From Lunularia cruciata (taxonomy: Eukaryota > Streptophyta > Marchantiopsida > Lunulariales > Lunulariaceae): a stretch of 64,000 nucleotides of DNA. Every line of letters starts with the position of its first letter. Within the stretch, counting starts at the first letter, position 1. The translations under genes were made by a program, and so were the position numbers. Under the pieces are notes generated by a model that searched no databases, was not told the origin of the DNA, and saw only the letters and a program-made list of their open reading frames with translations. This document shows, in pieces, positions 1 through 10,484 of the stretch. The DNA lies in contig OX419756.1 of the NCBI GenBank assembly GCA_948567375.1, positions 749,001 through 813,000 on the forward strand, read 5' to 3'.

Positions 1-589
1 ATCATCTTGGAGTTCAAACTTGTCCATTCTGATGATGTTTTTTGGGGTACTGATTATATCAGGCAGCCCACCAATAAAAGAAAAGCAACACCAACAGCAA
101 TCAAAGGATTTGGCCTCTCCATATGAATGGATTTGAATTACCGCACACACCCTAAAGTCTTTGCATATATTTGCATCTAAAGCCAATGTCAACTCTCTTA
201 CATAATCTCCACATTTTTATTGCTCCTTTATCCATTCCAAAGGTGGACTAACTACAAAAGCCTTAATTATGCTACTATACTTGCTTCTGAGAAAATTATC
301 AAGCCAACAAGATTTGTAAACTTCAACCCACCCTCAATCCATCTTCGATTTCTATCATTTTTCCAATGGAGACTATATATATATATAGTACCCCAATGGA
401 AAGGAGTAAGGAGTAAAAATGGACAGAAAAGTGCAAAAGGAAGTGAAATACTACAATGCACAACAGTCCAAAGTGACCAAGAAAGAGATCAAAGAAAGCC
501 CAAATGCATCCTTGGAAAAAGCAAGTGCAAACTAGCACTAAGTGTAACAAAGGAGTGGATAGCCAATACAAGCCTATTCTTGAATTTTG
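1..589. other. Unassigned left flank
   Basis: No conserved protein family or repeat boundary is recognisable here. A short TA run lies near 375-388 between two CCAATGGA-like words. One 129-codon open frame covers much of the interval, but its composition looks like translated AT-rich DNA and it resembles no family I know. The stretch may be the 3' flank of the LINE that begins near 590. Confidence 0.4.
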
Positions 590-888
590 TGGTAAAGGTC
601 CTCCAATAGTATGTTTGATAAGTGGGGAAGGTGGATCCTAACTATGATGGATGTGCCTATTGCAATTGCATGTCACTAAAGACCCAAAGCTTGTAAAGTG
701 ACTTATATGCACTATTAGTAGTACAATATGAGCATGGCCAAGGAGGTAGCCTATTGTCCTCTCCTTTGCAAAGAACCTCATTCTACATCACTAAGAAGAA
801 TGTCAAAGTGGTGATGCAAGTGCTCAAAAAGAGACAAGGGTATCACCAATTGTAATAGAGACAAAGGTATCCAAACATAGTCAAAGAA
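590..888 (-). mobile_element. LINE copy 1, piece 1 (C-terminal / 3' end)
   Basis: This is the downstream end of a non-LTR retrotransposon read on the minus strand. It aligns by eye with LINE copy 2 at about 53,500-53,650 and 54,227-54,370: both share the GTATGTTTG..GTGGGGAAGG start, the CCTATTGCAATTGC word and the TATGCACTATT..GTAGTA word. The Ty1/copia element interrupts it at 889, and the LINE resumes at 24,676. Minus-strand translation gives a broken Leu/Tyr-rich tail matching the copy 2 tail. No poly(A) tract is visible, so the left boundary is approximate. The assignment rests on the reverse-transcriptase piece at 37,821-38,620. Confidence 0.65.
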
Positions 889-1698
889 TGTTAAGTGTAG
901 AGTCTAATTTTTATTAAAATGCTTCATAGGATAATTATCATGAGAATTTTGAAGAGTTAGTACAAGACAAATGTTCTATGGGAGTGTGGAAGTGTAAGTA
1001 TGGGACAGATATTCCCATTATGGGATTCCATTTATGGGAATGAACAAAAAGATATTCATGTTAGGAACCATATCTTTATGAATAAAAATGAAAATGGGGG
1101 AAGCCTTACCTTTTTGAAGCATCCTATCAAGGGCTTTCCATAGACACCAAAATCATTGAAAATGGATCTCTAGAAAAGAAGTTACGCTCACTTGGAGTTC
1201 AAATGTATCCTATAGGAGTTGCTAGATTTGAGTGCAAGAGATGTAAGCATGGCTATGAGACTTGAGGGAATGGCTCATATGGGCATGCCTCCAGGACCAT
1301 GTGATATGTGAGAAGGCTATGGGCATGGTTCCCACTTGTGAAATTGAGTGAGGTGACGTATTCCAATTGGTACTTCACAATCTAGGGTTTAGATACGGGA
1401 TCAATCTGCACCACACATTTAGAACTTGATAAAGTTCTCTAAGTGCAAGTGCATAAATAGTGCAATTCTTGGTAGTGAGTGTGACTTTCATAATTCTTGA
1501 TTAACATTTCATGAATGAATAAAAACCATGTGTAGTTGTGGATGTAGGCAAACGTTGGTCTAACCACATGAACTTTGGCATAATTTCTATGCATGCTTTC
1601 CATCACCAGATTGATGAATGTTTTCTACTCTATCACATAGCCAAGTTTTTGATTTTTTTTGCTCTCTTAAATTCCTAGTTGCAAATTTTCTCCCAAAA
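889..1698 (+). repeat. Copia 5' LTR
   Basis: The repeat starts TGTTAAGTGTAGAGTCTAA and ends just before the PBS at 1,701. It matches 23,851-24,675 along its length, for example the shared words AGGATTCCATTTATGGGA-type, TCAAGGGCTTTCCAT, GAAAATGGA and TACGCTCACTTG. The two LTRs differ at many positions including small indels, so the insertion is old. A TATA-like CATAAATAGTG word near 1,451 may mark the promoter. Confidence 0.85.
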
Positions 1699-1700
1699 AA

Positions 1701-1713
1701 TGATATCAAAGCA
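1701..1713 (+). other. Copia primer-binding site (tRNA-Met type)
   Basis: TGATATCAAAGCA lies directly after the 5' LTR. It matches the plant initiator-Met primer site TGGTATCAGAGC with two or three changes. Its place between LTR and gag fixes the element's orientation as plus. Confidence 0.75.
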
Positions 1714-1740
1714 TTGATTCTTAGGAGAGAGAAGTGAAAA

Positions 1741-2465
1741 ATGGCAAAAGATGGGAAAATCAAAATCAACAAGTTCAATGGTAAGGATTTTGGATTTTGG
1801 AAGATGCAAATTGAGGACTATCTATCAGAAAAAACAACACCTACCTCTTGAGGCAGAAAAGAAAGAAAAGATGGAAAAAGCTGAGTGGGAGCTTCTAGAT
1901 TGACAAGCCTTGGGTGTGGTCAAATTTACATTGGCAAGAAATTTGTGTATAACATTGTCCATGAGAAGACCACTCACGGGTTGATTAAGTCATTGTCAAA
2001 TATGTATGAGAAACCTTAAGCCTTGAACAAGGCATTCTTAATTTGCTAGTTGGTGAATATAAGGATGAAAGGAGAAGCATCAGTTTGATGATTTCAACTC
2101 AATCATTTCAAGGTTGGAAGATCAACTTTGATGATGAAGTTCAAGCATTGTTACTATTAGCATTACCTTACAATTGGGAAGCAATAGTCATAGCAACAAG
2201 TAATTCTTCAAGATCAAGTGTGCTCAAGTTTGACAATATACAAGACTTGATTCTCAATGAAGTCATTTGTAGAAAAAATTTATCAGAATTGTCAAATTTT
2301 CTGAGAGGAGAGGCAAAAGGCCATAGCAAGGTCAAATTCAAAGAAATGGTAGATCAAAATAAAGGAAGAGAAGTGAGTCAATAAGCTGCAAGGAAATATG
2401 CAATGAATTGTGTGTTGGAATTGCAACAAGCATGGTTACTTTATCAATCATTGTAAAAGTCCAAA
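1741..2465 (+). pseudogene. Copia gag relic (UBN2-type capsid plus zinc knuckle)
   Basis: The start is the ATG at 1,741, just after the PBS, giving MAKDGKIKINKFNGKDF. This has the KFNG..F..WK..IEDYL signature of plant copia Gag (UBN2/DUF4219 type). Conserved Gag text follows in shifting frames: an EAEKKEKMEKAEWELLD-like stretch, GLIKSLSNMYEKP, and FDDEVQALLLLALPYNWEA within the open stretch 2,043-2,384. A C-x2-C-x4-H-x4-C zinc knuckle is still visible near 2,415-2,460. Several stops and at least two frameshifts break it. It would have formed the capsid and bound RNA in the virus-like particle. Confidence 0.85.
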
Positions 2466-2541
2466 GAATGAAGAGAACTCAATAAACATAGCAACATAAC
2501 AAGTGGATGCACTTGTTTGCTATGTAGAATGTCCCATATAA

Positions 2542-2659
2542 TCTTGAGTGATGGATTTTGGTGCATCATTTCACTCTATCACATGTAAAGAGTTCATGCA
2601 CAATTTTGTTGAAGAAACCTTGGAAAGATTTCCCTTATTGACTAAAAACTCTTGTTATC
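2542..2659 (+). pseudogene. Copia protease relic, first half
   Basis: The stretch reads MDFGASFHSITCKEFM, the plant copia aspartic-protease site (usual D-S-G-A-S, here D-F-G-A-S). It is cut at 2,659 by chromovirus A1 and continues at 8,196 with the KGKGNVNLKT stretch. The four bases TATC at 2,656-2,659 recur at 8,196-8,199. The substitution next to the catalytic Asp and the insertion both mean it is dead. Confidence 0.8.
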
Positions 2660-3026
2660 TGTAACAATATGGAGTTTAGCGATGAAGTAAGTTAGCACTA
2701 ACAAAGTAGCAAATAGGCCAAATTAGCCTAGAATATTCTAGAAGCAAGTAAGTAGCTTCTTGGGAAGCTTCTTGGCTAGCTTAGCTTGCAAGCCAAGTAA
2801 GCGGCTTCTAAAAAGAAGCTTCTTGAGAAGCTTCTTGGTTAACTTGGCTTGCTCTTCAAGAAAGTGGCTCAAGGAAGCTTCTTGAGAAGCTTCTCAAGAG
2901 CCATGTATGCTCTTTATAAATACCGTAGCCAAAGCTCATGCTAGGCATTTGAAGTTTACCCATATTAAAGTGTCTTAATGTGATCTTCCATTCTTGTATT
3001 TCTCTCCTTGGTCTTGGTCTTTTATA
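2660..3026 (+). repeat. A1 5' LTR with GAAGCTTC array and TATA box
   Basis: This LTR of about 367 bp holds five exact GAAGCTTC octamers at 2,764, 2,815, 2,827, 2,874 and 2,886; two pairs are spaced 12 bp apart. They lie directly upstream of a TATA box, TATAAATA at 2,915-2,922. The LTR ends before the PBS TTGGTATCAAAGCA at 3,027-3,040. Comparison with the 3' LTR (7,797-8,195) and the A2 LTRs defines its limits. Confidence 0.88.
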
Positions 3027-3027
3027 T

Positions 3028-3040
3028 TGGTATCAAAGCA
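3028..3040 (+). other. A1 primer-binding site
   Basis: TGGTATCAAAGCA directly follows the 5' LTR and matches the tRNA-Met primer site with one change. It fixes the orientation and the 3' limit of the LTR. Confidence 0.85.
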
Positions 3041-3426
3041 AGAATGGGATGGATGGAATTTATGGACCACCAAATCTATTTTTTCCAAACCATTGGGATT
3101 TTTGTGTCCAAGAACTACCTAAGTATTGTTTCATACAATTCATCACCTCATACTTTGGGTAGGATTTTCTACATGCGATTACCTTATCTGAATAACCTTC
3201 TAGTTGTAACTTATGGAGAATGGTGGATGTGCTGCATCTATATATTAATAAATTAGATAAATTGGGAGTAGTGGGGTAGAGTAGTATGCATGGTGGCAAT
3301 ACCCAATGTTGCCATTGCTATGCAACAACAAATCAAGCACCTTACTTGATTGTTGGATGAACAAGACCATCAACAACAAGAACATGTAAAGAGAGCACCA
3401 ATTTGAGATGGAGAAGATCAAAACTG

Positions 3427-4130
3427 ATTCCCAAAACCCAAGGTGTTTGACGGCAAGAATGTTTCAGGCATAGTGGAGAACTTTGTGTTTGATTGTGAAT
3501 GCTACTTTGAAACTAGTAATCTTCAAGATGAAGCAAAATAGATTATCTTGGCTTCTAGCCAATTGGATGGCATGGAAAAACTTTGGTGGTCAATTCCAAG
3601 TGGAGGAAGCTAAATGACAAATTTTGCACCAATCTTGATGCGGGCAAAATTCAAGAACGCAATACTTGGTCAAATTCAAGCTATAAATACCACACGAGCT
3701 ACATGAGATAAGTTGACAAAGTTGATGCAGATTGGCCCTATAAGGAGCTATATCATGCAATTCCAAAACATCATTATACATATTCTAGATTTTCATAAAG
3801 GTGAAGGTCTGGATCAATTTGTGTGGGGCTTAAAATCACAAACCAAATTAGAGGTGACCATGCAAGAGCCACAAAATGTGGAAGAAGCCATGCAATTGGC
3901 TGAGCACTTTGATTCCTTGGTTGCGATAACTGGTCTTGACCTTGACCTACAAAAACCTACTAATACACTACAAAGGGGTGGAGGAACCGGCACCAATGGA
4001 GATTGATGTTATCCAATAGAGACCACTTGGTACAACGGGTAAAGAAAGATTGCAACAAAATGATGGTTTTTTTATAGTGACCAAGTTGGACATTGCGTTG
4101 TTGAATGTCCACTTAGGAATAGAAGACCTC
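3427..4130 (+). pseudogene. A1 gag relic
   Basis: The capsid domain (Retrotrans_gag type) is readable as PKVFDGKNVSG...YFETSNLQDEAK, then ILASSQLDGMEKLWW, and in the open stretch 3,713-4,006 as SYIMQFQNI...FVWGLKSQTKLEV and EEAMQLAEHFDSL. A zinc-knuckle remnant follows near 4,060-4,120 (QVGHCVVECPLR); its first two cysteines are lost. Homologous text occurs on the minus strand in A2 at about 17,500-18,050. Frameshifts and stops rule out function. Confidence 0.82.
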
Positions 4131-4294
4131 AAGAAATTGCCCTGATGGAGTCTTTAGAGCACATCGATCATGGAAATGACAAATCCCAATAAGAGATTTT
4201 GCGCCACCTATTGGGAACTTGATTTAGTTCCAATGGGATCAAAGGCTTGACCTATGCAAGTTTGCTTCACTTGCAAGGTATGATATTTAATTGG

Positions 4295-6290
4295 GGTTGT
4301 AGAATTTTGTTGATTCTGGCAGTTCAAAGAATTGCATGTCCATGCAATTAGCGGAGGAATAATATATTCCTATCAAGCTAGTAATTAGAAGCAAATTAAT
4401 GATAACAGATAGTAGAAGGGGTTCTACATTCTGTACCTCACATCCTATTACATCAAGGATTAGAAAGGAGTATTTGGAGTGTATGAGGTTTATAGTGATA
4501 CCTCTACACTATGATATCATTTTGGGTTTGCCTTGGCTTGGATGTCATAAGGTTTAATTTGATTGGAACCAATGATAAATTCAAGTACAACACCAAGCTA
4601 GGATTTTTTGATTAGGTTGTCTGGCACTTCTAAGTAAGACACCTAAGAATAGTCAGTCTCAAGATGGGAAGTTTGCCGAGAAGGTAACCATAGGGCAAGC
4701 TTTGAAAAGAGATGAGTCCCAAAATGGGAAGTTTGTTATGGAAGCAACCATGGAGCAAGCTTTGAACGATGATAAGTCCTTACATGGGAAGTTTGTCAAT
4801 GAAGCAACCATAGAGTAAGCTTTGGAGGAAGATAAGTTTTTTTGTGTGGTGTGGATCAAGCTGATTACACAACATGAATCTGAGGAGAGGTAGGAGCCTC
4901 ATCAAGCAATGGTTGATCAAATAGTTCAAGAGTTTGCAAACGTGTTTTTGGATGATCTGCCAAAGGGATTACCCTTTGATTGTGGTATGCCCTTCAAAAT
5001 TGAGTTATTGCCAAGAAGTACTCCAATGAGTAGACCAATCTATTGGGTCTTACCAAAGGTGTTGTAGGAGTTGCAAACAACACTTTTGGAGTTGTTGGAG
5101 AAGGATTTCATACAACATAGTACATCTTCTTGAAGAGCACCAGTACTATTTGTTCCAAAGAAGGATGGAAGACTTCATTTCTATATTGACTACCATGGGC
5201 TCAAGAAACAAACGGTGAAGAATGCATATCCCTTGCCTTGAATTGATGACTTGCTTGATCAATTGAGCAGAGCACAATACTTCTCCAAGTTGGACCCTCA
5301 TAGAGGCTATTGGCAAATCCCCATTGATAGGGAAGATGTACAAAGACTGCCTTTTGTACAAGGTATGGATACTTTGAGTGGAGAGTTCTACCTTTTAGGC
5401 TCACTAATGCTTTAGTAGTCTTCATGGATCAGATGCATTGGGTGTTGGATGGACTATTGGGTCAGTATGTGGCGGTGTTCTTGGATGATATCTTGAACTA
5501 TAGCAAGATAAAGGCGGAACATGTGAATCACATGCAAGAAATCCTAAGACGACTACAATAGTGGAAATTTTATTGCACAAAGTTGAAGTGTGCTTTTTAG
5601 TAGAAGGAATTTACCTTCTTGGATCACAAGATCTCATTAAAGGGAATCAAGATGGAAGAAGAGAAAATCAAGGCCATTACTAATTGGCCTACTCTGACGG
5701 ATGCTACAGAAGTATAGGCATTTAATGGATTGACCCATTTTTATCGATGGTTCATCCACTATTATGCCCATGTGGCCACACCATTGACTGATTCTTGGGG
5801 AAGAACTCAAGCTTTCAATGGACCATCAAGCACAAAGAAGCATTCCAAAAGTTGAAACATATGGTGTCTTCAAGACCCATTCTTCAACCACATGATCCTC
5901 AACTACCTTGTGTGGTTGATTTTGATGCTTCTAACTTTGCAATTGGAGTCATGTTGCAGCAAGAATTCCCAGATGGGTTACATCCTATTGCCTTTGTATC
6001 TCATTGACTAAATATAGCTGAGAGGAATTACTCTACTTGAGATCAGGAACAATTAGTAACGGTGTATGCCACCAAAGTAGGTGACATTATCTCTTGGGGA
6101 AACAAGTGATCATGCAAACTGATCACAAACCATTGTTGTAGACCTTACATTTGGAGCACATGAAGGGTCGACATCATTGATGGGAGGAAAAATTACAATT
6201 ATTTGACATCAAACTTGAGTACAAACTTGATTGGTTCTTTGTCATCCTTGATGCCTTATCACACCACCTTGATTTGAATTCTCTTCCTCT
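4295..6290 (+). pseudogene. A1 pol relic: protease, reverse transcriptase, RNase H
   Basis: Protease shows FVDSGSSKNCMS near 4,306 with the catalytic D-S-G intact, and IILGLPWLGCH near 4,520. RT shows [19 protein letters not shown] near 5,152, a FSKLD..RGYWQIPI stretch, and the catalytic box VFLDDILNYS near 5,474-5,503 (usual F/Y-x-DD). RNase H shows FDASNFAIGVMLQQE in the open stretch 5,795-6,007 and TDHKPLL near 6,118. The order PR-RT-RH is that of Ty3/gypsy. At least eight in-frame stops and several shifts are present. Confidence 0.88.
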
Positions 6291-6389
6291 CATCAAGGTG
6301 ACTATTATTACAATGTCAGTGAACTCCAAGATCCAAATTGAGTTCACAATAGCTTTGCAACAAGATCCCTACTTTCATATGATATAAGG

Positions 6390-7745
6390 TCATCTTGCAG
6401 CATGTGACAGCAAGTACAAGCCCTTCTCCTTCAAAGGAGGCACTCTATTCTATAAGAACTGACTTTATGTGCCAGCCAAGGGTGATCTAGGACTTGTGCG
6501 CCTCCAAGGAACCCACGACTTACCAATTACCGGTCACATGGGTGTAAACAAGACTTTAGGTTCCCTCCAATGCCAATGGTGGTGGCTAAACATGGCACGA
6601 GATGTTTAAGAATTTATCCATTCTTGTTAGAGCTACCAATGCAACAAGGCCAACAACCAGAAACTGAGTGGACTCCTTTAACCACTCCTCATTCCATCTA
6701 CTCAATGGGCACACATGAGCTTGGATCTCATCACCTTCTTGCCCAAGACAAAGCAAGGTCGTATGGCAATTGTGGTGTTTCTGGATAAGCTTAGTAAGCA
6801 AATCCAGTTGGCACCAACCTTTGATATTGTAGATGCTCTAACATTAGCACAAATCTACTTTGACAAAGTTTTAAACATCTTGGGATACCATGTGTACTCA
6901 TCTTCAATGGTGATCCTCGATCCACTAGAGTGTTTTGGCAAGCATTCTTCTAGATACTTGGCACCAAGCTTGCTTTGTCCACGTCCTTTCATCCTCAAAC
7001 TGAAGGAAAAACTGAACATGAAAATTGCACCTTGGAGGATATGCTTAGTGTCTTTGTCACATTCACCATACCAATTAAGATGAGTATCTTGCAACTGCAA
7101 AGTTTGCATACAATAATTCCAAACAAGCAAGCATCAGATTCTCTCTTTCCTTCCTCAACTTTGGCCAAGATCCACTTGTTCTAGATTCTGTTCTTCCTCC
7201 TCCTCCATCTCATGTCTCTCATACTTCAACCTTTTTGACCACCATATCCTAATCCCTCCAACAAGCCAAATCTCAACTCTTTGTTGCCCAAAATTGTCAA
7301 AAACAATATGCAGACCACCATCATCTAGATCTCACCTTTCAAGTTGGTGATAGGATCATGCTCTTGTCTAGTAACCTACCCCACCCACTTGATACCCAAG
7401 TCCATAAACTTGCTCCTAATTGGATAGGAACTTTTGATGTCACCCAAATCATCTCTCCTATTGCTTATCAACTTGCCTTGCCTTGTCATATGAGAATCCA
7501 CCCTCTTTCACATTTCCAAGTTGAACCCTTTTTTTTCTAACCCATCTTCTTTTTCCTCTTGTGTCCAACCTCTTCTTCCTCCTCCTCTCATCCCAATCAA
7601 TGATCATGAGGAGTATGAAGTTGATTATATCCTTGCGTGTTGCCACATCCAGCGAAGCCGCCAACAACATACGGAGTACAAGGTCCTTTGGAAAGGGTAT
7701 CTCCTTCATGATGCCACATGGGAGCCTCTTTCTCACCTCTAGAAT
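6390..7745 (+). pseudogene. A1 integrase with C-terminal chromodomain (relic)
   Basis: The zinc-binding N-terminus is visible as PITGHMGVNKTLGSL near 6,520. Core words follow from 6,715: MSLDLITFLPKTKQGRMAIV, then DKLSKQIQL. The GPY-type region lies near 7,320-7,520 (LAPNWIGTFDVTQII, YQLALP, IHPLSHFQVE). The chromodomain spans about 7,600-7,742 with EYEVDYILACCHI, EYKVLWKGY and ATWEPLSHL, the classic W-K-G-Y and T-W-E-P signatures. In chromoviruses this domain reads histone marks and steers integration to heterochromatin. The reading frame is shifted several times. Confidence 0.9.
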
Positions 7746-7796
7746 GCACAAATGGTCATCTAGGAGTTTGAAGTTTCAGTAGTAACGAGGTCACCA

Positions 7797-8195
7797 ACTA
7801 GCAATGAATTTAGTTAGGACTAATGAAGTAGCAAATAGTCCAAATTAGCCTAGAATATTCTAGAAGTATCTAGGAAGCTTTTTGGGAAACTTCTTGGCTA
7901 GCTTAGCTTGCACCCAAGTAAGTAGTAACTAGAAGGAAGCTTCTAGAAGCGTCCAACTAGCTTAACTTGCAAGCAAAGTAGGCGGCTTCTAGAAGGAAGT
8001 TTCTTGAGAAGCTTCTTAGTTAACTTGGCATGCACTCCAAGAAAGTGGCTCAAGGAAGCTTCTTAAGAGTCTTGTATGCTCTCTATAAATACTAGACCCA
8101 AAGCTCATGCTAATCATTTGGAGTTTACACACATTCAAGTGTCCCAATGTGATCTTCCATTCTCCTATTTCTCTCCTTGGTCTTGGTCTCTTACA
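7797..8195 (+). repeat. A1 3' LTR, missing its first bases and PPT
   Basis: From TAGCAATGAATTTAGTTAGG onward it aligns with 5' LTR sequence from about 2,677. The polypurine tract and the terminal TGTAACAATATGG, both intact in A2 (14,440-14,480, reverse complement), are absent. The break lies at a TAGCxxTGA word found both before and inside the LTR, which suggests deletion through a short homology. GAAGCTTC-like repeats are retained in weakened form. It ends TCTTACA, followed by the target copy TATC. Confidence 0.85.
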
Positions 8196-9330
8196 TATCA
8201 AAGGAAAAGGCAATGTGAACTTGAAGACCTCTAAAGAGTCAGTATGGACATTGACAAATGTAAGATTTGTTCTTGAACTAAAGAGGAATTTGATTTCCAT
8301 AGGTTAGCTAGATGAGGAAGGATATTGAACATCCTTTGAAAGTAGGCAAAGGAAGGTTACTTAGGGAAACCTAATTTTGGCACAAGGAAAAAATGAGAAC
8401 CTTGTATATTATTGGAAAATCAGAATTTTTGATTATAATTGTTGATCCTATCTATCCTTCAATCTTATAGCACCAAAGACTTGGTCACATGAGCGAGAAG
8501 GGTAGGAAAAAATTAGTTGCAAGTAGCAAGATCTTGGAGTTGAAGAATGTTCAACTTGGCTTTTGCAAGCCATGTATTTTGAGAAAGCAAACGTGTGTTA
8601 CTTTCACTAATGCCACAAGAGTACCAAGAGCAAGAAAGCTAGAGTTGATACATACAAATGTGTATGCCCTAACTTTAATTGAGTCTCTTGGAAGAAATTG
8701 CTACATGTCACCTTCCTAGATGATGCTATAAGAAGGTATAGGTTAATTTTCTAAAAAATAAATCAGATGTCTTCAATGTTTTCAAGCAATGGAAATATGA
8801 GGTTGAAAACCAATCAGATTTGAAGGTCAAGGGCTTGAAATCTGATAATGGTAGATAGTATAGAAGCAATGAGTTCAAAGATTATTGTGTAGAAAATGGG
8901 ATCAAAATGAGCAAAATTGTCCATGAGACACCACAAAAAAATAGTGTGGCCAAATGCTTGAATAGAAATCTTGATGAGAGAGCAAGATGCATGAGACTGC
9001 AAGCAATGTTGCTAAAAATTTTGGGCAGATGCAGTAAGCACAATAGCACCCCTCATAAATTGATGACCCTTAATTCTGTTGGGATTCAAGATCCTAAGGA
9101 AGAATGGTTACAAAAGAAGATGAATCTCTCACACTTGAGAATCTTTGGCTATGTCTCATATGCCTAGGATTCAAGATTGTGATAGGGACAATCTCGATTC
9201 AAAGTCAAAGAGGTGTCTCTTCATTTGTGATGGATAAGATCACATGGGTTGTTATCTTTTGAATGAAGATGATAGAAAAGTGTTGAGAAGTAGAGATGTC
9301 ATTTTCCATGAGGATGTTATGTACAAAGAT
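8196..9330 (+). pseudogene. Copia protease tail, GAG-pre and integrase relic
   Basis: The copia frame resumes with KGKGNVNLKTSKESVWTLT and then VRFVLELKRNLISIG, the end of protease. GAG-pre is near 8,370-8,500 with the LGHMSEKGRKKL stretch. The integrase zinc finger is H..H..C.PC (LGFCKPCILRKQ, 8,550). Core words include LKSDNG near 8,836 and VHETPQKNSVAKCLNRNLDE near 8,918 (copia usual ETPQQNG). The C-terminal LSHLRIFGYVSYA ends near 9,167, with later RSRDVIFHED-type text to about 9,320. The integrase Asp at LKSDN is present, but stops interrupt the frame. Confidence 0.88.
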
Positions 9331-9589
9331 AAGTTTGGATCAGGTTTGAGATTACAAAAGAACAAGCAAAACATTGAGAAGTAGTGTTGGAAGACATCTC
9401 AAAGAATGATGTTGTAGGAAATAGGAGTTTGGTAGAAACCAAAGAGATCATACTAGATCTAGGCACAATTACAACTAATTTGAGAAGATCTACTAGAGTG
9501 AGAACCAATAAAGGGGTATTCCACATCCATGCATTACTTACTCTTGACCAAAATATGGCAAACCTAAGTGCAATTAAGAAGTAATGCAA

Positions 9590-10419
9590 TAAGAGAACTC
9601 ATTACAATGGGAGCTTGCAGTGAAAGACAAGATGTCATCCCTAGAAAGGAATGAGGCTTGGTCATTGACCAAGTTGCCATATAGAAAGAAGGATTGCAAA
9701 ATATTTGGTGTACAAAATCAGAGAAGAACATGATGGAAGCAAGAGGTACAAGGCCAAACTTGTGGCAAATGGTTTTCAATAGACCAAAGGTATAGATTAC
9801 AATGAGATTGTCTCTCTTGTAGTTAAGATAATTACCATCAGACTGGTTTTACGTGTTGTGACTACAAAGAATTTGCATTTAGAGCAGCTAGATGTAAAAG
9901 AAACATTTCTAAATGGAGACCTTGAGGAGGATGTCTATATGGCACAACATGAAGGATTTCAAATCAGAAACGTAAGAGACTTGGTATGCAAGTTGAAGAA
10001 GAGTCTCTCTGGTTTGAAGTAGGCTCCTCGACAATGGTACTTGAAGTTTGATGGCTTTATGGTTAACATTGCTTACACTAGATGCAAAAATAGACCACTA
10101 TTACTAAATTAAGTCATTTGTTGATTCATCTCTCATCTTCTTACTTTATGTTGATAATATGTTGGTTAATGGATCCAACATGAGGGAAATGAACAAGCTA
10201 AAGCACCAATTGTCTAATGTATTTGAAATGAAGAATCTAGGTCCTTCAAAGTAGATACTTGGAATGAGGATTTCAAGAGATAGATGTATAGGTATTTTGA
10301 ATTTATCTCAAGAGAAGTACATAAAGAAATTGAGGGACAAGTTTGTTCTTCTGAAGTTAGTGCTACAATTTGAATCACTACTTTGAGAAGTCACTTCAAA
10401 CTCTCCAAGGAGCAATTCT

Positions 10420-10420
<1 letters not shown>
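9590..10420 (+). pseudogene. Copia reverse transcriptase relic
   Basis: Copia RT words are plain: NSLQWELAVKDKMSSLERNE near 9,595, KYKAKLVANGFQQ-like text near 9,750, DYNEIVSLVVKI near 9,798, LEQLDVKETFLNGDLEEDVY near 9,880, KKSLSGLK and APRQWYLKFD near 10,000. The catalytic box reads LLYVDNMLVNGSN near 10,141, where the usual Y-V-D-D is Y-V-D-N, so the second Asp is lost. LGMRISRDR and GILNLSQEKYI follow at 10,261-10,320. It stops at the AT microsatellite and element D, and RNase H resumes at 23,105. Confidence 0.88.

Positions 10421-10482
<62 letters not shown>
10421..10482. repeat. (GT)4(AT)n microsatellite at the copia/D junction
   Basis: Eight bases of GT are followed by about 27 uninterrupted AT units. 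It sits exactly between the copia SKEQFL text and the start of element D, so it is either the expanded insertion site or was carried at D's end. Confidence 0.95.

Positions 10483-10484
<2 letters not shown>

Larger units (their letters stand above)
2660..8195 (+). mobile_element. Ty3/gypsy chromovirus A1 (nested in copia protease)
   Basis: A full-length but decayed chromovirus of about 5.5 kb. It has a 5' LTR, tRNA-Met PBS, gag, protease, RT, RNase H, integrase with C-terminal chromodomain, and 3' LTR. The LTR starts TGTAACAATATGG and ends TTATA/TTACA. A 4-bp duplication TATC flanks it (2,656-2,659 and 8,196-8,199), and removing the element restores the copia protease frame. The second member of the family, A2, lies on the minus strand at 13,979-18,958. 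Stops such as TAG in place of CAG or TGG are frequent, as expected from cytosine deamination of methylated DNA. Confidence 0.92.

Noticed and set aside
220-609. 129-codon plus-strand open frame
   Set aside because: Composition resembles translated AT-rich noncoding DNA; it runs into sequence that aligns with the LINE on the other strand; no family resemblance.
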